From: Bacteroidales bacterium
Lineage (GTDB): Bacteria > Bacteroidota > Bacteroidia > Bacteroidales > UBA932
Assembly: GCA_009774765.1 (NCBI GenBank)
Contig: VSOK01000017.1
Coordinates: 1 to 47,417 of the forward strand
Direction: 5' to 3'
Length of the DNA: 47,417 nt
A program made the translations under genes and the position numbers. Positions within the stretch are counted from its first letter, which is position 1, and every line of letters starts with the position of its first letter. The notes beneath the pieces were generated by a model. That model saw nothing but the letters and a program-made list of their open reading frames with translations. It made no database searches and was not told the DNA's origin. This document shows, piece after piece, positions 8,991 to 16,906 of the stretch.

Positions 8991-11840
8991 TCAGAGAATC
9001 TCATTGAGGAACGGTCCGGTGACGGAGCCAGGATCTTTGGCAAGTTGTTCGGGAGTGCCCTGCGCGACTATCCTTCCTCCTCCTTTCCCTCCTTCTGGAC
9101 CCATATCGAACAGATAGTCGGCACATTTCAGCACATCAAGGTTGTGCTCGATTACTATCACCGTATTGCCTTGCTCCACAAGCTGCTGGAGTACGCCCAA
9201 AAGTATCTTGATGTCTTCGCTGTGCAGACCGGTAGTCGGCTCGTCAAGTATATATAATGTGTTTCCGGTGCCCCTGCGCCCCAATTCGGCGGCGAGTTTC
9301 ATCCTCTGGCTTTCTCCTCCGGAAAGCGTTACCGCGGACTGTCCAAGGCGGATATATCCTAATCCTACATCTGTCAGGGCTTTCAGTTTCTGTGCGATTG
9401 ACGGGATGTTCTCAAAAAACTCATACGCTTCACTGATAGGCATTTCAAGCACATCATTGATGTTCTTGCCCTTGTATTTGACGGCAAGGGTGTCGTCCTT
9501 GTATCTTTTGCCGCGGCATTCGCTGCACACCACATTGACGGACGGGAGGAAATTCATTTCGATGACTTTTATTCCTGCGCCCTTGCACTCTTCACAGCGT
9601 CCTCCGGCCACATTAAAAGAGAATCTTCCGGCCTTGAATCCTCTCACCTTTGCATCAGGGGTGTTTTCAAACAATGTGCGTATGTCATTGAATACGCCTG
9701 TAAATGTCGCCGGGTTGCTTCTTGGAGTCCTTCCTATAGGGCTCTGGTCTATCTCGATGAGCTTGTCTATGTTTTCGCTTCCTACTATGCTGTCAAAAGG
9801 GAGCGGCTGCATTTTGGCGTTGTAGAATTTGTTTTTCAGCACCGGCATAAGAGTTTCATTGATAAGCGACGATTTGCCGCTTCCGCTGACTCCGCTTATC
9901 CCTATAAGGCATCCTAAAGGGAAGTCCACATCTACATTTTTCAGATTGTTTCCGCGTGCTCCGCGTATTCCGATGCTTGTGCCGTTGCCTTTTCTTCTTT
10001 TTGCCGGAACTTCTATGCTTTTGTTTCCGGTCAGATAGTCAAGCGTGAGCGAGTCCTTTATTATTATGTGCGGATCTTCTGCCGCAGACCCGTTCCTGCC
10101 GTGATTTCCGGTCAGCACTGATACCGGGGCTGATATGCACACGCGTCCTCCGTTCTGTCCTGCTCCCGGACCTATGTCCACAAGCCAGTCTGCAGACATC
10201 ATCGTTTCTGCATCGTGTTCTACGACCATTACGGAATTGCCTTCATCGCGCAGCTTTTTCAGCGATGCGATGAGTTTGCGGTTGTCTCTCTGGTGAAGTC
10301 CGATGCTTGGCTCGTCAAGGATATACAGCACATTCACCAGTTTTGAGCCGATCTGGGTCGCGAGCCTTATCCTCTGGCTTTCACCTCCGGAAAGCGATGC
10401 TGTCGCGCGGTTGAGTGACAGGTATTCCAGTCCTACGTCAAGCAGGAATGAAACTCTTTCCCTCAGTTCTTTGAGGATGTCACGCGCGATTGTCATTTCT
10501 CTGCTGCTGAGCTTGCCGTCAAGTGTGCTGAGCCAGGAATAAAGATCAGAAATTTCCATTGCGGCGACTTCTGAAATTGTCTTCCCGTCTATTCTGAAAT
10601 ATTCCGTTTCGCGGTTAAGTCTTGTTCCGTGGCATACAGGGCAGACGATTTTGTCTGAAATGTCGTCTACTATGCCTCCGAAGGATACCATTTCGGACAT
10701 CCCTCCTTCCCCGACACGGAAAAGTTCGTCTGATCCGAATATGATAAGGGAGATTACCTCTTCCGGCAGTTCTTCTATCGGGTCATATAGAGAGAAGTTG
10801 TATTTCCTTGCTATGGAGCGTATTATGTCAAATTTTCTTGTTTCCCTTACTTTGCCCAACGGGACTATTCCTCCGTCTGCTATCGAGATGCTCCTGTTGG
10901 GGATGATGGAGTCCATATTCACATCCACAATCATTCCGAGACCTTTGCAGTGCGTACAGTATCCCTGAGGGGAATTGAAGGAGAAGGAGTGAGGTTGAGG
11001 TTCGGCAAGCGACAGCCCGGTGTCCGGGCATACGAGATGTTTTGAATAATGGGTTACCTCTCCGGAATCCATATCCATGACTGCGATTGAACCTTTTCCG
11101 TAGTTGAGTGCCGAGATTACAGAGTCCTTTATTCGTTTTTCGTCTTTTGCGGACGGTTTGAGCCGGTCTATCACCAGTTCTATGAAATGAGCTTTGTATC
11201 TGTCGAGGGAGGTGACATCGTTGAGGTCTTTGAGTTCAGAGTCTATGCGTACCTGCGTGTAGCCGCGTTTTCTGAGCTGGTCGAAAAGTTCTTTGTAATG
11301 TCCTTTTCTTCCTTTTACGAGAGGTGCGAGCAGATAGCATTTGCGGTCTGCATAGTTCTGGAGAATGAGCGAGATGATCTGGTCGTCGTTGTAGCGGACC
11401 ATCTCCCTGCCGGTGGCAGGGGAGTAGGCTTTTGACGCCTTTGCGTACAAAAGCCTCAGGAAATCGTAGATTTCCGTGATGGTCCCCACTGTTGACCTCG
11501 GATTGTTCCCTGTGGTCTTCTGTTCAATGGCTATAATAGGACTCAATCCGGAAATGCTCTCTACCTCAGGCTTTTCCAGGATTCCCATAAACTGCTTTGC
11601 GTATGTTGAAAGGGTGTCCATATAACGCCTCTGTCCTTCCGCATATATCGTGTCGAATGCCAATGAGGATTTTCCGCTTCCGCTGAGTCCTGTTATCACG
11701 ACAAACTCATTTCTCGGGATTGACAATGACACCCCTTTAAGGTTATGCGCCTTTGCACCCCTTATCTCTATATATTCCCTTTCCTTGGATCCCTTTTCCT
11801 TGTTTTGTCCCATTCCCTTTCCTTTTTTCTCCTTTTTCAT
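8991..11840 (-). CDS. uvrA: excinuclease ABC subunit A (UvrA)
   Basis: A 949-residue UvrA, the damage-sensing ATPase of nucleotide excision repair. Visible in order: first Walker A GLSGSGKSS (residues 51-59), the UvrB-binding region with EQKTTGNNPRSTVGT, zinc module 1, signature LSGGESQRIRLA with Walker B YILDEPSIGLH, second Walker A GVSGSGKSS (about 645), zinc module 2 (CEECKGAG ... CSECRGKRY), and a second signature and Walker B (YILDEPTTGLH). Zinc module 1 reads VCPDTG, so one of the usual four Cys is Thr. The open frame runs up to 11987, but the core promoter (11910-11940) lies inside it, so translation must start at 11894 (MFYLSEYS) or, more in line with family length, at 11840 (MKKEKKGKG); 11813 is also possible. 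Cytoplasmic. Confidence 0.96.
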   Translation of the reverse strand: MKKEKKGKGMGQNKEKGSKEREYIEIRGAKAHNLKGVSLSIPRNEFVVITGLSGSGKSSLAFDTIYAEGQRRYMDTLSTYAKQFMGILEKPEVESISGLSPIIAIEQKTTGNNPRSTVGTITEIYDFLRLLYAKASKAYSPATGREMVRYNDDQIISLILQNYADRKCYLLAPLVKGRKGHYKELFDQLRKRGYTQVRIDSELKDLNDVTSLDRYKAHFIELVIDRLKPSAKDEKRIKDSVISALNYGKGSIAVMDMDSGEVTHYSKHLVCPDTGLSLAEPQPHSFSFNSPQGYCTHCKGLGMIVDVNMDSIIPNRSISIADGGIVPLGKVRETRKFDIIRSIARKYNFSLYDPIEELPEEVISLIIFGSDELFRVGEGGMSEMVSFGGIVDDISDKIVCPVCHGTRLNRETEYFRIDGKTISEVAAMEISDLYSWLSTLDGKLSSREMTIARDILKELRERVSFLLDVGLEYLSLNRATASLSGGESQRIRLATQIGSKLVNVLYILDEPSIGLHQRDNRKLIASLKKLRDEGNSVMVVEHDAETMMSADWLVDIGPGAGQNGGRVCISAPVSVLTGNHGRNGSAAEDPHIIIKDSLTLDYLTGNKSIEVPAKRRKGNGTSIGIRGARGNNLKNVDVDFPLGCLIGISGVSGSGKSSLINETLMPVLKNKFYNAKMQPLPFDSIVGSENIDKLIEIDQSPIGRTPRSNPATFTGVFNDIRTLFENTPDAKVRGFKAGRFSFNVAGGRCEECKGAGIKVIEMNFLPSVNVVCSECRGKRYKDDTLAVKYKGKNINDVLEMPISEAYEFFENIPSIAQKLKALTDVGLGYIRLGQSAVTLSGGESQRMKLAAELGRRGTGNTLYILDEPTTGLHSEDIKILLGVLQQLVEQGNTVIVIEHNLDVLKCADYLFDMGPEGGKGGGRIVAQGTPEQLAKDPGSVTGPFLNEIL

Positions 11841-11909
11841 GCAATCTTCGGCAGAGCCGGATTCATTTGTACTGTACTCGGACAAATAAAACATTTCGCA
11901 TAATGCAAA

Positions 11910-11940
11910 CAAATTTACTAATCTTTGGGTCTTCTTCCAA
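11910..11940 (-). promoter_or_regulatory. uvrA core promoter
   Basis: On the minus strand TAAATTTG (11917-11910) matches the Bacteroidota -7 box TAnnTTTG, and TTG (11940-11938) lies 20 nt upstream as the -33 box. Transcription would start near 11903, which rules out the most upstream start codon of the uvrA frame. Confidence 0.75.
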
Positions 11941-11987
11941 AATTTGCAGATTATTTTAGCTCCCCCATAAATGCTTCCACTTGTCAT

Positions 11988-12300
11988 AATGTTTCTGATA
12001 TTCTTCTCCCATCTGACGCTCTGTATGCTTGTCTCGTGGCTTAAGGTGGAGAAAATCTGTTACCACCTTAAGTAGACTTTGTTTGATTCTCAAGTATTTG
12101 CACCTGAATGTGGCAGATGCGGGCATTTCAGACAATTAATGATGATTTCGGGAGGATATATTCGTCGGCAGGAAACTCCCGGTGGCCCTGACCTCACCTG
12201 CCTGCGCAAAAAAGAGGGTGACTAAAAAGTCAGAATAACTCTCTGAGAATTGAATATTTGGAAATAAGGTCGATGTTGGTCTCACCGAAAAACAAGAAAA
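11988..12300. other. non-coding stretch between uvrA and the rubredoxin gene
   Basis: No convincing gene here. It holds a perfect 10-bp inverted repeat CTTAAGGTGG / CCACCTTAAG (12040-12049 and 12063-12072, 13-nt loop) with no T-run, and a segment around 12214-12235 (AGAGGGTGACTAAAAAGTCA) that resembles terminal sequence of some Bacteroidota insertion elements. No transposase remnant or matching second end is visible, so an IS scar is only a suggestion. Confidence 0.4.
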
Positions 12301-12334
12301 AGGGAGCTGGACTAATATCTTATAGTCAGCTCCC
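12290..12334 (-). terminator. rho-independent terminator of the rubredoxin gene
   Basis: On the minus strand GGGAGCTGACTA pairs with TAGTCCAGCTCCC (12302-12334, one bulged base) and is followed by TTTTTCTTGTTTTTC. It sits 24 nt after the rubredoxin stop codon. Confidence 0.8.
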
Positions 12335-12357
12335 ATAATCTTATACCAGTGTGGCAT

Positions 12358-12522
12358 CTACTCTTCAACTTCCTTGAAGTCCTCTTTGCCGACTCCGCAC
12401 AGAGGGCATACCCAATCGGAAGGAATATCTTCAAATGCTGTTCCCGGCGCGATTCCGCTGTCTGGATCACCGGCTGCAGGATCATACACGTATCCGCAGA
12501 TTATGCAAATATACTTTTTCAT
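12358..12522 (-). CDS. rubredoxin
   Basis: A short gene for a 54-residue rubredoxin, a small cytoplasmic electron carrier with one iron bound by four cysteines. The protein begins MKKYICIICGYVYDPAAGD and contains DWVCPLCGVGK; the iron ligands are Cys6, Cys9, Cys39 and Cys42, and the conserved Tyr11, Tyr13, Pro15, Trp37 and Gly43 are present. Length and composition are standard for the family. It is monocistronic with its own terminator. In anaerobic Bacteroidales such proteins usually serve oxygen and peroxide detoxification (for example with rubrerythrin or flavodiiron proteins), but no partner gene is in the window. No clear -7/-33 promoter is visible upstream. Confidence 0.95.
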   Translation of the reverse strand: MKKYICIICGYVYDPAAGDPDSGIAPGTAFEDIPSDWVCPLCGVGKEDFKEVEE

Positions 12523-12619
12523 AATTCATTAAATTTTAAAACCGGAATATGATTATAGCAATCTTCGTGCTAATCTTGAAGTATATTGAAAAAATCAAAC
12601 ACTTTCTGAAACAGATTCT

Positions 12620-12627
12620 TATATTTG
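12620..12627 (+). promoter_or_regulatory. lgt -7 promoter box
   Basis: TATATTTG fits TAnnTTTG and lies 17 nt before the lgt start codon, leaving a very short 5' leader. No clear TTTG box is found 20 nt upstream. Confidence 0.6.
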
Positions 12628-12644
12628 CACATTAAAATTTCAAA

Positions 12645-13523
12645 ATGATGGATTTCTTGTTTGTACACTGGAATATGAATCCCGAGATATTCCATATCGG
12701 GGCAATTTCCCTCAGATGGTATTCGGTATTTTTCGTAGCCGGATTCATACTCGGATGGTTTATCTTCAAATGGTTTTTCAAAAGGGAAGGCGTTCCCGTG
12801 ACGCTTCTTGACCCTCTTCTTTATACGCTTCTTATAGCCACGATTGTAGGAGCACGCCTTGGACACTGCATCTTTTATCAGCCGGACTATTATTTCGGCA
12901 GCTGGCAGGGATTCTGGGAGATATTCATGCCGTGGAAAGGCGGACTTGCAAGTCACGGAGGCACGATAGCCCTGTTTATAGCAATGTGGTGGTTTGCACA
13001 TCATTACGGCAAAAAATATAATTTTGACTTCCTCTGGATTCTTGACAGGCTGTGCATAACGGTATGTTTTGCCGGAATGTTCATCCGTCTTGGCAATCTC
13101 TGCAATTCTGAAATCTACGGAGATGTCACGACTCTTCCATGGGGATTTATCTTTGACCTCAGAGGTGAGACACAGCCGAAGCATCCGACACAGCTGTATG
13201 AGGCGTTGAGCTATCTTATTCTTGGCCTTGTCCTGCTCGGACTGTACAGATACAGGCTTGAGAAACTTAAGAGAGGCACATTTATAGGCATATTTTTCAT
13301 CGTGCTCTTCGGTATGAGATTCCTGATAGAATTCATAAAGGAGCCTCAGGTCGGGTTCGAGGAGAATATGGTATTGAATATGGGACAGATTCTGAGCATA
13401 CCTTTTATACTTCTCGGCATCGGATTTCTAATCTACAGTCTTGTAAAAGGGAAACCGGCGATGATAACTCCGCAGGAGAAGCAGAAACCGGCTCCGACCC
13501 ATTATGCCAAAAGCCTCAGATAA
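12645..13523 (+). CDS. lgt: prolipoprotein diacylglyceryl transferase (Lgt)
   Basis: A 292-residue inner-membrane enzyme that transfers diacylglycerol from phosphatidylglycerol to the lipobox cysteine of prolipoproteins, the first step of lipoprotein maturation. Seen: multiple hydrophobic segments, the periplasmic RWYSVFFVAGF start region, the SHGGTIAL motif near residue 105, and the signature region IRLGNLCNSEIYG near 150 with the conserved Asn and Glu. The catalytic-region HPTQLYEAL is also intact. ATG 12645 and ATG 12648 are equally good starts. The stop codon is separated by one base from the start of the HAD phosphatase gene, implying one transcript. This enzyme would process the fimbrial, adaptor and GldH lipoproteins encoded elsewhere in the window. 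Confidence 0.95.
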   Translation: MMDFLFVHWNMNPEIFHIGAISLRWYSVFFVAGFILGWFIFKWFFKREGVPVTLLDPLLYTLLIATIVGARLGHCIFYQPDYYFGSWQGFWEIFMPWKGGLASHGGTIALFIAMWWFAHHYGKKYNFDFLWILDRLCITVCFAGMFIRLGNLCNSEIYGDVTTLPWGFIFDLRGETQPKHPTQLYEALSYLILGLVLLGLYRYRLEKLKRGTFIGIFFIVLFGMRFLIEFIKEPQVGFEENMVLNMGQILSIPFILLGIGFLIYSLVKGKPAMITPQEKQKPAPTHYAKSLR

Positions 13524-13524
13524 T

Positions 13525-14295
13525 ATGGTAAAAGCTGTTTTCTTTGATATTGACGGCACGCTTGTCAGCTTCAGGGATCATATAATGTCGGAAGAATCGG
13601 TCAGGACACTTGATGCCCTCAAACGGAAAGGTATCAAGGTCTTCATCGCCAGCGGCCGGCCTAAAATCTTTATGAACAACCTGAGGGACTATCCTTTTGA
13701 CGGATATATCTGTATGAACGGAGCATTGGTCTATGTCGGGGACAAGGTGCTGTTCCATCATCCTGCAGACAGTGATGACATAAAGACAGTGGCACGTATC
13801 GCTGGAGAACACGATATCCCGTGTGCCGTCTACTTCCGCGACGGTGTGAAGATGAACAGGCATACGGATCTTACGCTTGAAATTTTCAGGGAACTTGCCA
13901 TTGACCCTCCGGCCGAGTCCGACATCAGCGTTATAGAAGAGGACATATATCAGTACAACCTTTTCCTTGACGAGAAGAAGGAAGCGGAGCTTCTTACGCC
14001 GTACCTGAAAAATATGGTTTCCACAAGATGGCATCCGGCTTTCATAGACCTGATACCGAAGTCGCTTTCAAAAGCGGAAGGGATAGCAAAGGTAATAGAC
14101 CATTATGGAATCACGCGCGAAGAGACAATGGCTTTCGGGGACGGCGGAAATGACATTGAAATGCTTGAATATGCCGGTGTTGGAATAGCGATGGACAATG
14201 CTTCCGACATTGTAAAGTCCTATTCCGATTATGTCACATTGTCGGTGGATGATGAGGGCGTGACAGCTGCCTTAAGGCATTTCGGGCTTCTCTGA
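13525..14295 (+). CDS. Cof-type HAD-superfamily phosphatase
   Basis: A 256-residue haloacid dehalogenase-type phosphatase with a C2 cap. All four motifs are present: FFDIDGTL (nucleophile Asp and acid Asp), FIASGRP (motif II), the Lys of SLSKAEG (motif III) and GDGGNDIEML (motif IV). Enzymes of this Cof/YidA group dephosphorylate sugar phosphates or similar small phosphorylated metabolites; the substrate cannot be read from sequence. I chose ATG 13525 (MVKAVFF), one base after the lgt stop, over ATG 13504 inside lgt, because the catalytic strand begins right there. The 3' end overlaps the convergent AraC gene by 24 bases. Confidence 0.9.
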   Translation: MVKAVFFDIDGTLVSFRDHIMSEESVRTLDALKRKGIKVFIASGRPKIFMNNLRDYPFDGYICMNGALVYVGDKVLFHHPADSDDIKTVARIAGEHDIPCAVYFRDGVKMNRHTDLTLEIFRELAIDPPAESDISVIEEDIYQYNLFLDEKKEAELLTPYLKNMVSTRWHPAFIDLIPKSLSKAEGIAKVIDHYGITREETMAFGDGGNDIEMLEYAGVGIAMDNASDIVKSYSDYVTLSVDDEGVTAALRHFGLL

Positions 14296-15213
14296 TACGG
14301 AGGAATTGCCGCTGACATGGATGTCGCGTGCTGCCTTGCGGTATTGCAGGGGTGATACACCTTCATGTTTTTTGAAGAATTTTCCGAAAGAAGACTGGTC
14401 GGCGAACCCGAGCCTGTCCGCAACCTGCTGGATTGTGACAGAAGGGTCCCTCAGAAGCCTTACCGCCTGTTCGAATCTTATTCTTGACAGTACGCTTCCG
14501 ACTGACTCTCCTGTGTTTTCCTTTACTGCGAGCGACAGATATTGCTTTGATATGCAAAGTTTGTCGGCATAGAACTGGACACTGCTTTCCTTTTCGATGT
14601 TCTCGTCCACCAGTTTTATGAATTGCCTGAATATATATTTTGGTCTGGGAAGCCCTTGCAAGAGATCATCCGTGTCATTCCCGTAGGCGTTCCACAGTGC
14701 ATTGGCGATGTCTGTCAGCAGTATGTAGAAATGTGCATAGTTCAGCTCTATGGAATATCTGTGCTCTTTGTTCCCCAAGGCTCCTATAAGCCTGTGGATG
14801 TCCTCAGCTATGATTTTCTGCTCACGGAATGAAAGAGCCAATGTCTGGTGCTGTCCTGCGAACCTCATCCGGAAGGCGGGAGGAAAATGGTTCTTGTTGA
14901 GAAATATATCCGATATGAGAAGCTTGCTGGCTGCGACTGCAAGACCGTGGAAGTCCGCACTGTATCTGATGCTGTCTATCGGATTCAGGAATGAGATCGT
15001 GCTGAACTGTCCCTGCTCTATTGTCATCGTCCTGTCTCCGAACGTATATGACAATTTCCCTCTCAATACAGTCACTATTATTATATAGTCGGAATAGAAA
15101 GGCTTTTCAAACGAAGCCTTGTATGCTCCTTTCAGCTCATATCCGTATATATAGTGCTCCTTGTAATTGGTTTTTATTATCTGCTGTGCAGAAATTATTG
15201 AAAACTTGTCCAT
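14272..15213 (-). CDS. AraC-family transcriptional regulator
   Basis: A 313-residue regulator with an N-terminal cupin-like sensing domain (residues 1 to about 190) and a C-terminal double helix-turn-helix (about 205-300; ISKQYLSLAVKENTGES, then VTIQQVADRLGFADQSSFGK and FKKHEGVSPLQYR, the standard AraC signature). The start at 15213 (MDKFSIISAQQ) is preferred over the upstream in-frame ATG at 15321, because the probable promoter lies between them. The gene is divergent from the TolC-adaptor-RND operon, and the two candidate promoters overlap, so it most likely controls that pump and itself. Ligand unknown. It overlaps the HAD gene tail by 24 bases. Confidence 0.9.
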   Translation of the reverse strand: MDKFSIISAQQIIKTNYKEHYIYGYELKGAYKASFEKPFYSDYIIIVTVLRGKLSYTFGDRTMTIEQGQFSTISFLNPIDSIRYSADFHGLAVAASKLLISDIFLNKNHFPPAFRMRFAGQHQTLALSFREQKIIAEDIHRLIGALGNKEHRYSIELNYAHFYILLTDIANALWNAYGNDTDDLLQGLPRPKYIFRQFIKLVDENIEKESSVQFYADKLCISKQYLSLAVKENTGESVGSVLSRIRFEQAVRLLRDPSVTIQQVADRLGFADQSSFGKFFKKHEGVSPLQYRKAARDIHVSGNSSVSEKPEMP

Positions 15214-15231
15214 TTTATAATTTAATCTGTC

Positions 15232-15263
15232 TTGGCTCAGTGTTCGTATTTTTCGTATGTTTG
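15232..15263 (+). promoter_or_regulatory. promoter of the RND efflux operon
   Basis: TTG (15232-15234) and TATGTTTG (15256-15263) are 21 nt apart, matching the Bacteroidota consensus. Transcription would start near 15270, giving a leader of roughly 135 nt before the TolC gene. Confidence 0.6.
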
Positions 15264-15269
15264 CACCGG

Positions 15270-15300
15270 TAAAGATAAACAATTTAGCAGATTGGACCAA
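15270..15300 (-). promoter_or_regulatory. candidate promoter of the AraC regulator gene with a palindrome
   Basis: On the minus strand TATCTTTA (15277-15270) is one base off the -7 consensus, with TTG (15300-15298) 20 nt upstream. The -33 box lies in ATTGGACCAAT (15291-15301), a palindrome, and AGATTGG occurs twice (15289-15295 and 15302-15308), 13 nt apart. These are candidate operator half-sites for the AraC protein. The start site would face that of the efflux operon. Confidence 0.45.
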
Positions 15301-15406
15301 TAGATTGGAGGAATGAACCAAAATAATGCGCGCTGTGGCGCGATTTGTGTGCGTGTCCAGCCTCGCTTTTTAGATAGAATAAAGGTTATATTATTTAAGT
15401 AAAAGA

Positions 15407-16894
15407 ATGAAAAAGTTAGTTGTTGCAATCGTGATGACAGGGCTTCTTCTTCCGGAACTTGCCTATTCCCAGTACAGGAAAAAGGGTGAGGAAGAAGTGA
15501 GGACCGACGTGCAGATTCTGCTCGAGGAAGCGGACTCTTCAGAAGAACCGCTGGTCATTACGCTGGATCAGGCGCTGCAGATAGCCCTGAGCGAAAATGT
15601 GTCTGTGAAGGTCGCGGACAAAGAGATTGAAAGGACAGGTTTTGCGAAAAAAGGGACATACGCTTCATTGTTTCCACAGATTGACATTTCCGGAGCATAC
15701 CAGAGGACAATCAAGAAACAGGTGATGTATATGGATTTTGATATGAGCTCCATAGGCGGAGGAATGCCCGGAGGCGACGGAGAGGCCGGCGAAGGCTCTT
15801 CCGACACCCCTTCCGCAGGAGGTATGGATACGAGCGGAGGCCTTGAAGTCGGCCGCTGGAATACCTGGAGCGCGGGGCTTACGGCAGCGATGCCTGTCAT
15901 CAATGCGCAGCTTTGGAAAAGTATCAGAATTTCCGGGCTGGATGTGGAACTTGCTGTGGAAAAGGCGCGCGCGTCCCGTCTTGATATGGTGACCCAGGTG
16001 AAACAGGCCTATTTCTCGACTCTACTTGCAAAGGAGGCCTTCAATGTCTACAAGGAGGTATATGAGAATGCCGTGAAGAACTATGAGGAGACCCAGAAGA
16101 AATACAATGTCCAGAAAGCCTCTGAACTTGATCTGACAAGGGCCAAGACTACGGTGGCGAATGCTGTGCCTAATGTCTACAATGCGGAAAGCTCCGTAAT
16201 CCTGTCGTTGTGGCAGCTTAAGGCTATCCTCGGCGTCGATCTGGATGCCAATATCGATGTGGCCGGTGTGCTTGAGGATCATTCTGAACACATGTTCTAT
16301 GACATCCACCAGCACGATTCCGTTTCGCTGGAGAACAATACGACGATGAAGCAGCTTGCGATTCAGGCCGAGCAGCTTGCGCAGACTGTCAAGATGCAGA
16401 AATACGCCTATATTCCTACTCTTGCCGCGCAGTTCTCGTTCAGTATGAACGCTATGACGAATGATTTCAATTTCAGCCAGTACAGATGGACCCCTTATTC
16501 ATACGTCGGTGTGAGTCTTTCCATTCCTATCTTTTCAGGCGGAAAGCGTCTGAATGATGTGCGCCAGGCAAAGAACCGTTACTCACAGGTCCAGCTTCAG
16601 ACTATGGACACCGAAAGGAATCTTAAGATTGCCATACGTCAGAGCCTCAATACGATGGAGACGAATATGAAAAGTTATTATGCGGCAAAAGAGGCGGTTT
16701 CTACGGCTCAGAAAGGTTATGATATCGCAGAAAGGTCATATCAGGTCGGGCGCAGTACGCTTATCGAGCTGAATGATGCCCAGCTTGCGCTTACCCAGGC
16801 CAAATTGAGCGAGTCGCAGGCAATATACAACTTCATAATCGCAAAGTCTCAGCTTGAGCAGACTCTCGGAAATGATTTTATAACAGAAGAATAA
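15407..16894 (+). CDS. TolC-family outer-membrane efflux protein
   Basis: A 495-residue outer membrane factor for a tripartite RND pump. It has a cleavable signal peptide (MKKLVVAIVMTGLLLPELAYS, split here: cut expected after AYS) and two OEP repeats with long amphipathic, Gln/Lys/Ala-rich helices (for example EETQKKYNVQKASELDLTRA and YDIAERSYQVGRSTLIELND). LDQALQIALSENVSVKVADK near residue 50 is the usual start of the first repeat. A Gly/Ser-rich insert at about residues 117-145 (GGGMPGGDGEAGEGSSDTP) separates the first beta pair and is likely a surface loop. It is followed after 12 nt by the adaptor gene. Substrates of the pump are not known. Confidence 0.93.
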   Translation: MKKLVVAIVMTGLLLPELAYSQYRKKGEEEVRTDVQILLEEADSSEEPLVITLDQALQIALSENVSVKVADKEIERTGFAKKGTYASLFPQIDISGAYQRTIKKQVMYMDFDMSSIGGGMPGGDGEAGEGSSDTPSAGGMDTSGGLEVGRWNTWSAGLTAAMPVINAQLWKSIRISGLDVELAVEKARASRLDMVTQVKQAYFSTLLAKEAFNVYKEVYENAVKNYEETQKKYNVQKASELDLTRAKTTVANAVPNVYNAESSVILSLWQLKAILGVDLDANIDVAGVLEDHSEHMFYDIHQHDSVSLENNTTMKQLAIQAEQLAQTVKMQKYAYIPTLAAQFSFSMNAMTNDFNFSQYRWTPYSYVGVSLSIPIFSGGKRLNDVRQAKNRYSQVQLQTMDTERNLKIAIRQSLNTMETNMKSYYAAKEAVSTAQKGYDIAERSYQVGRSTLIELNDAQLALTQAKLSESQAIYNFIIAKSQLEQTLGNDFITEE

Positions 16895-16906
16895 AAACAA
16901 TACAAT

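Noticed and set aside
8991..11987. Longer UvrA with N-terminal extension starting at 11987
   Set aside because: The promoter boxes at 11910-11940 lie within the extension, and the extra residues have no counterpart in the family.
12136..12357. 73-codon minus-strand frame downstream of rubredoxin
   Set aside because: It covers the rubredoxin terminator hairpin and has no family pattern.
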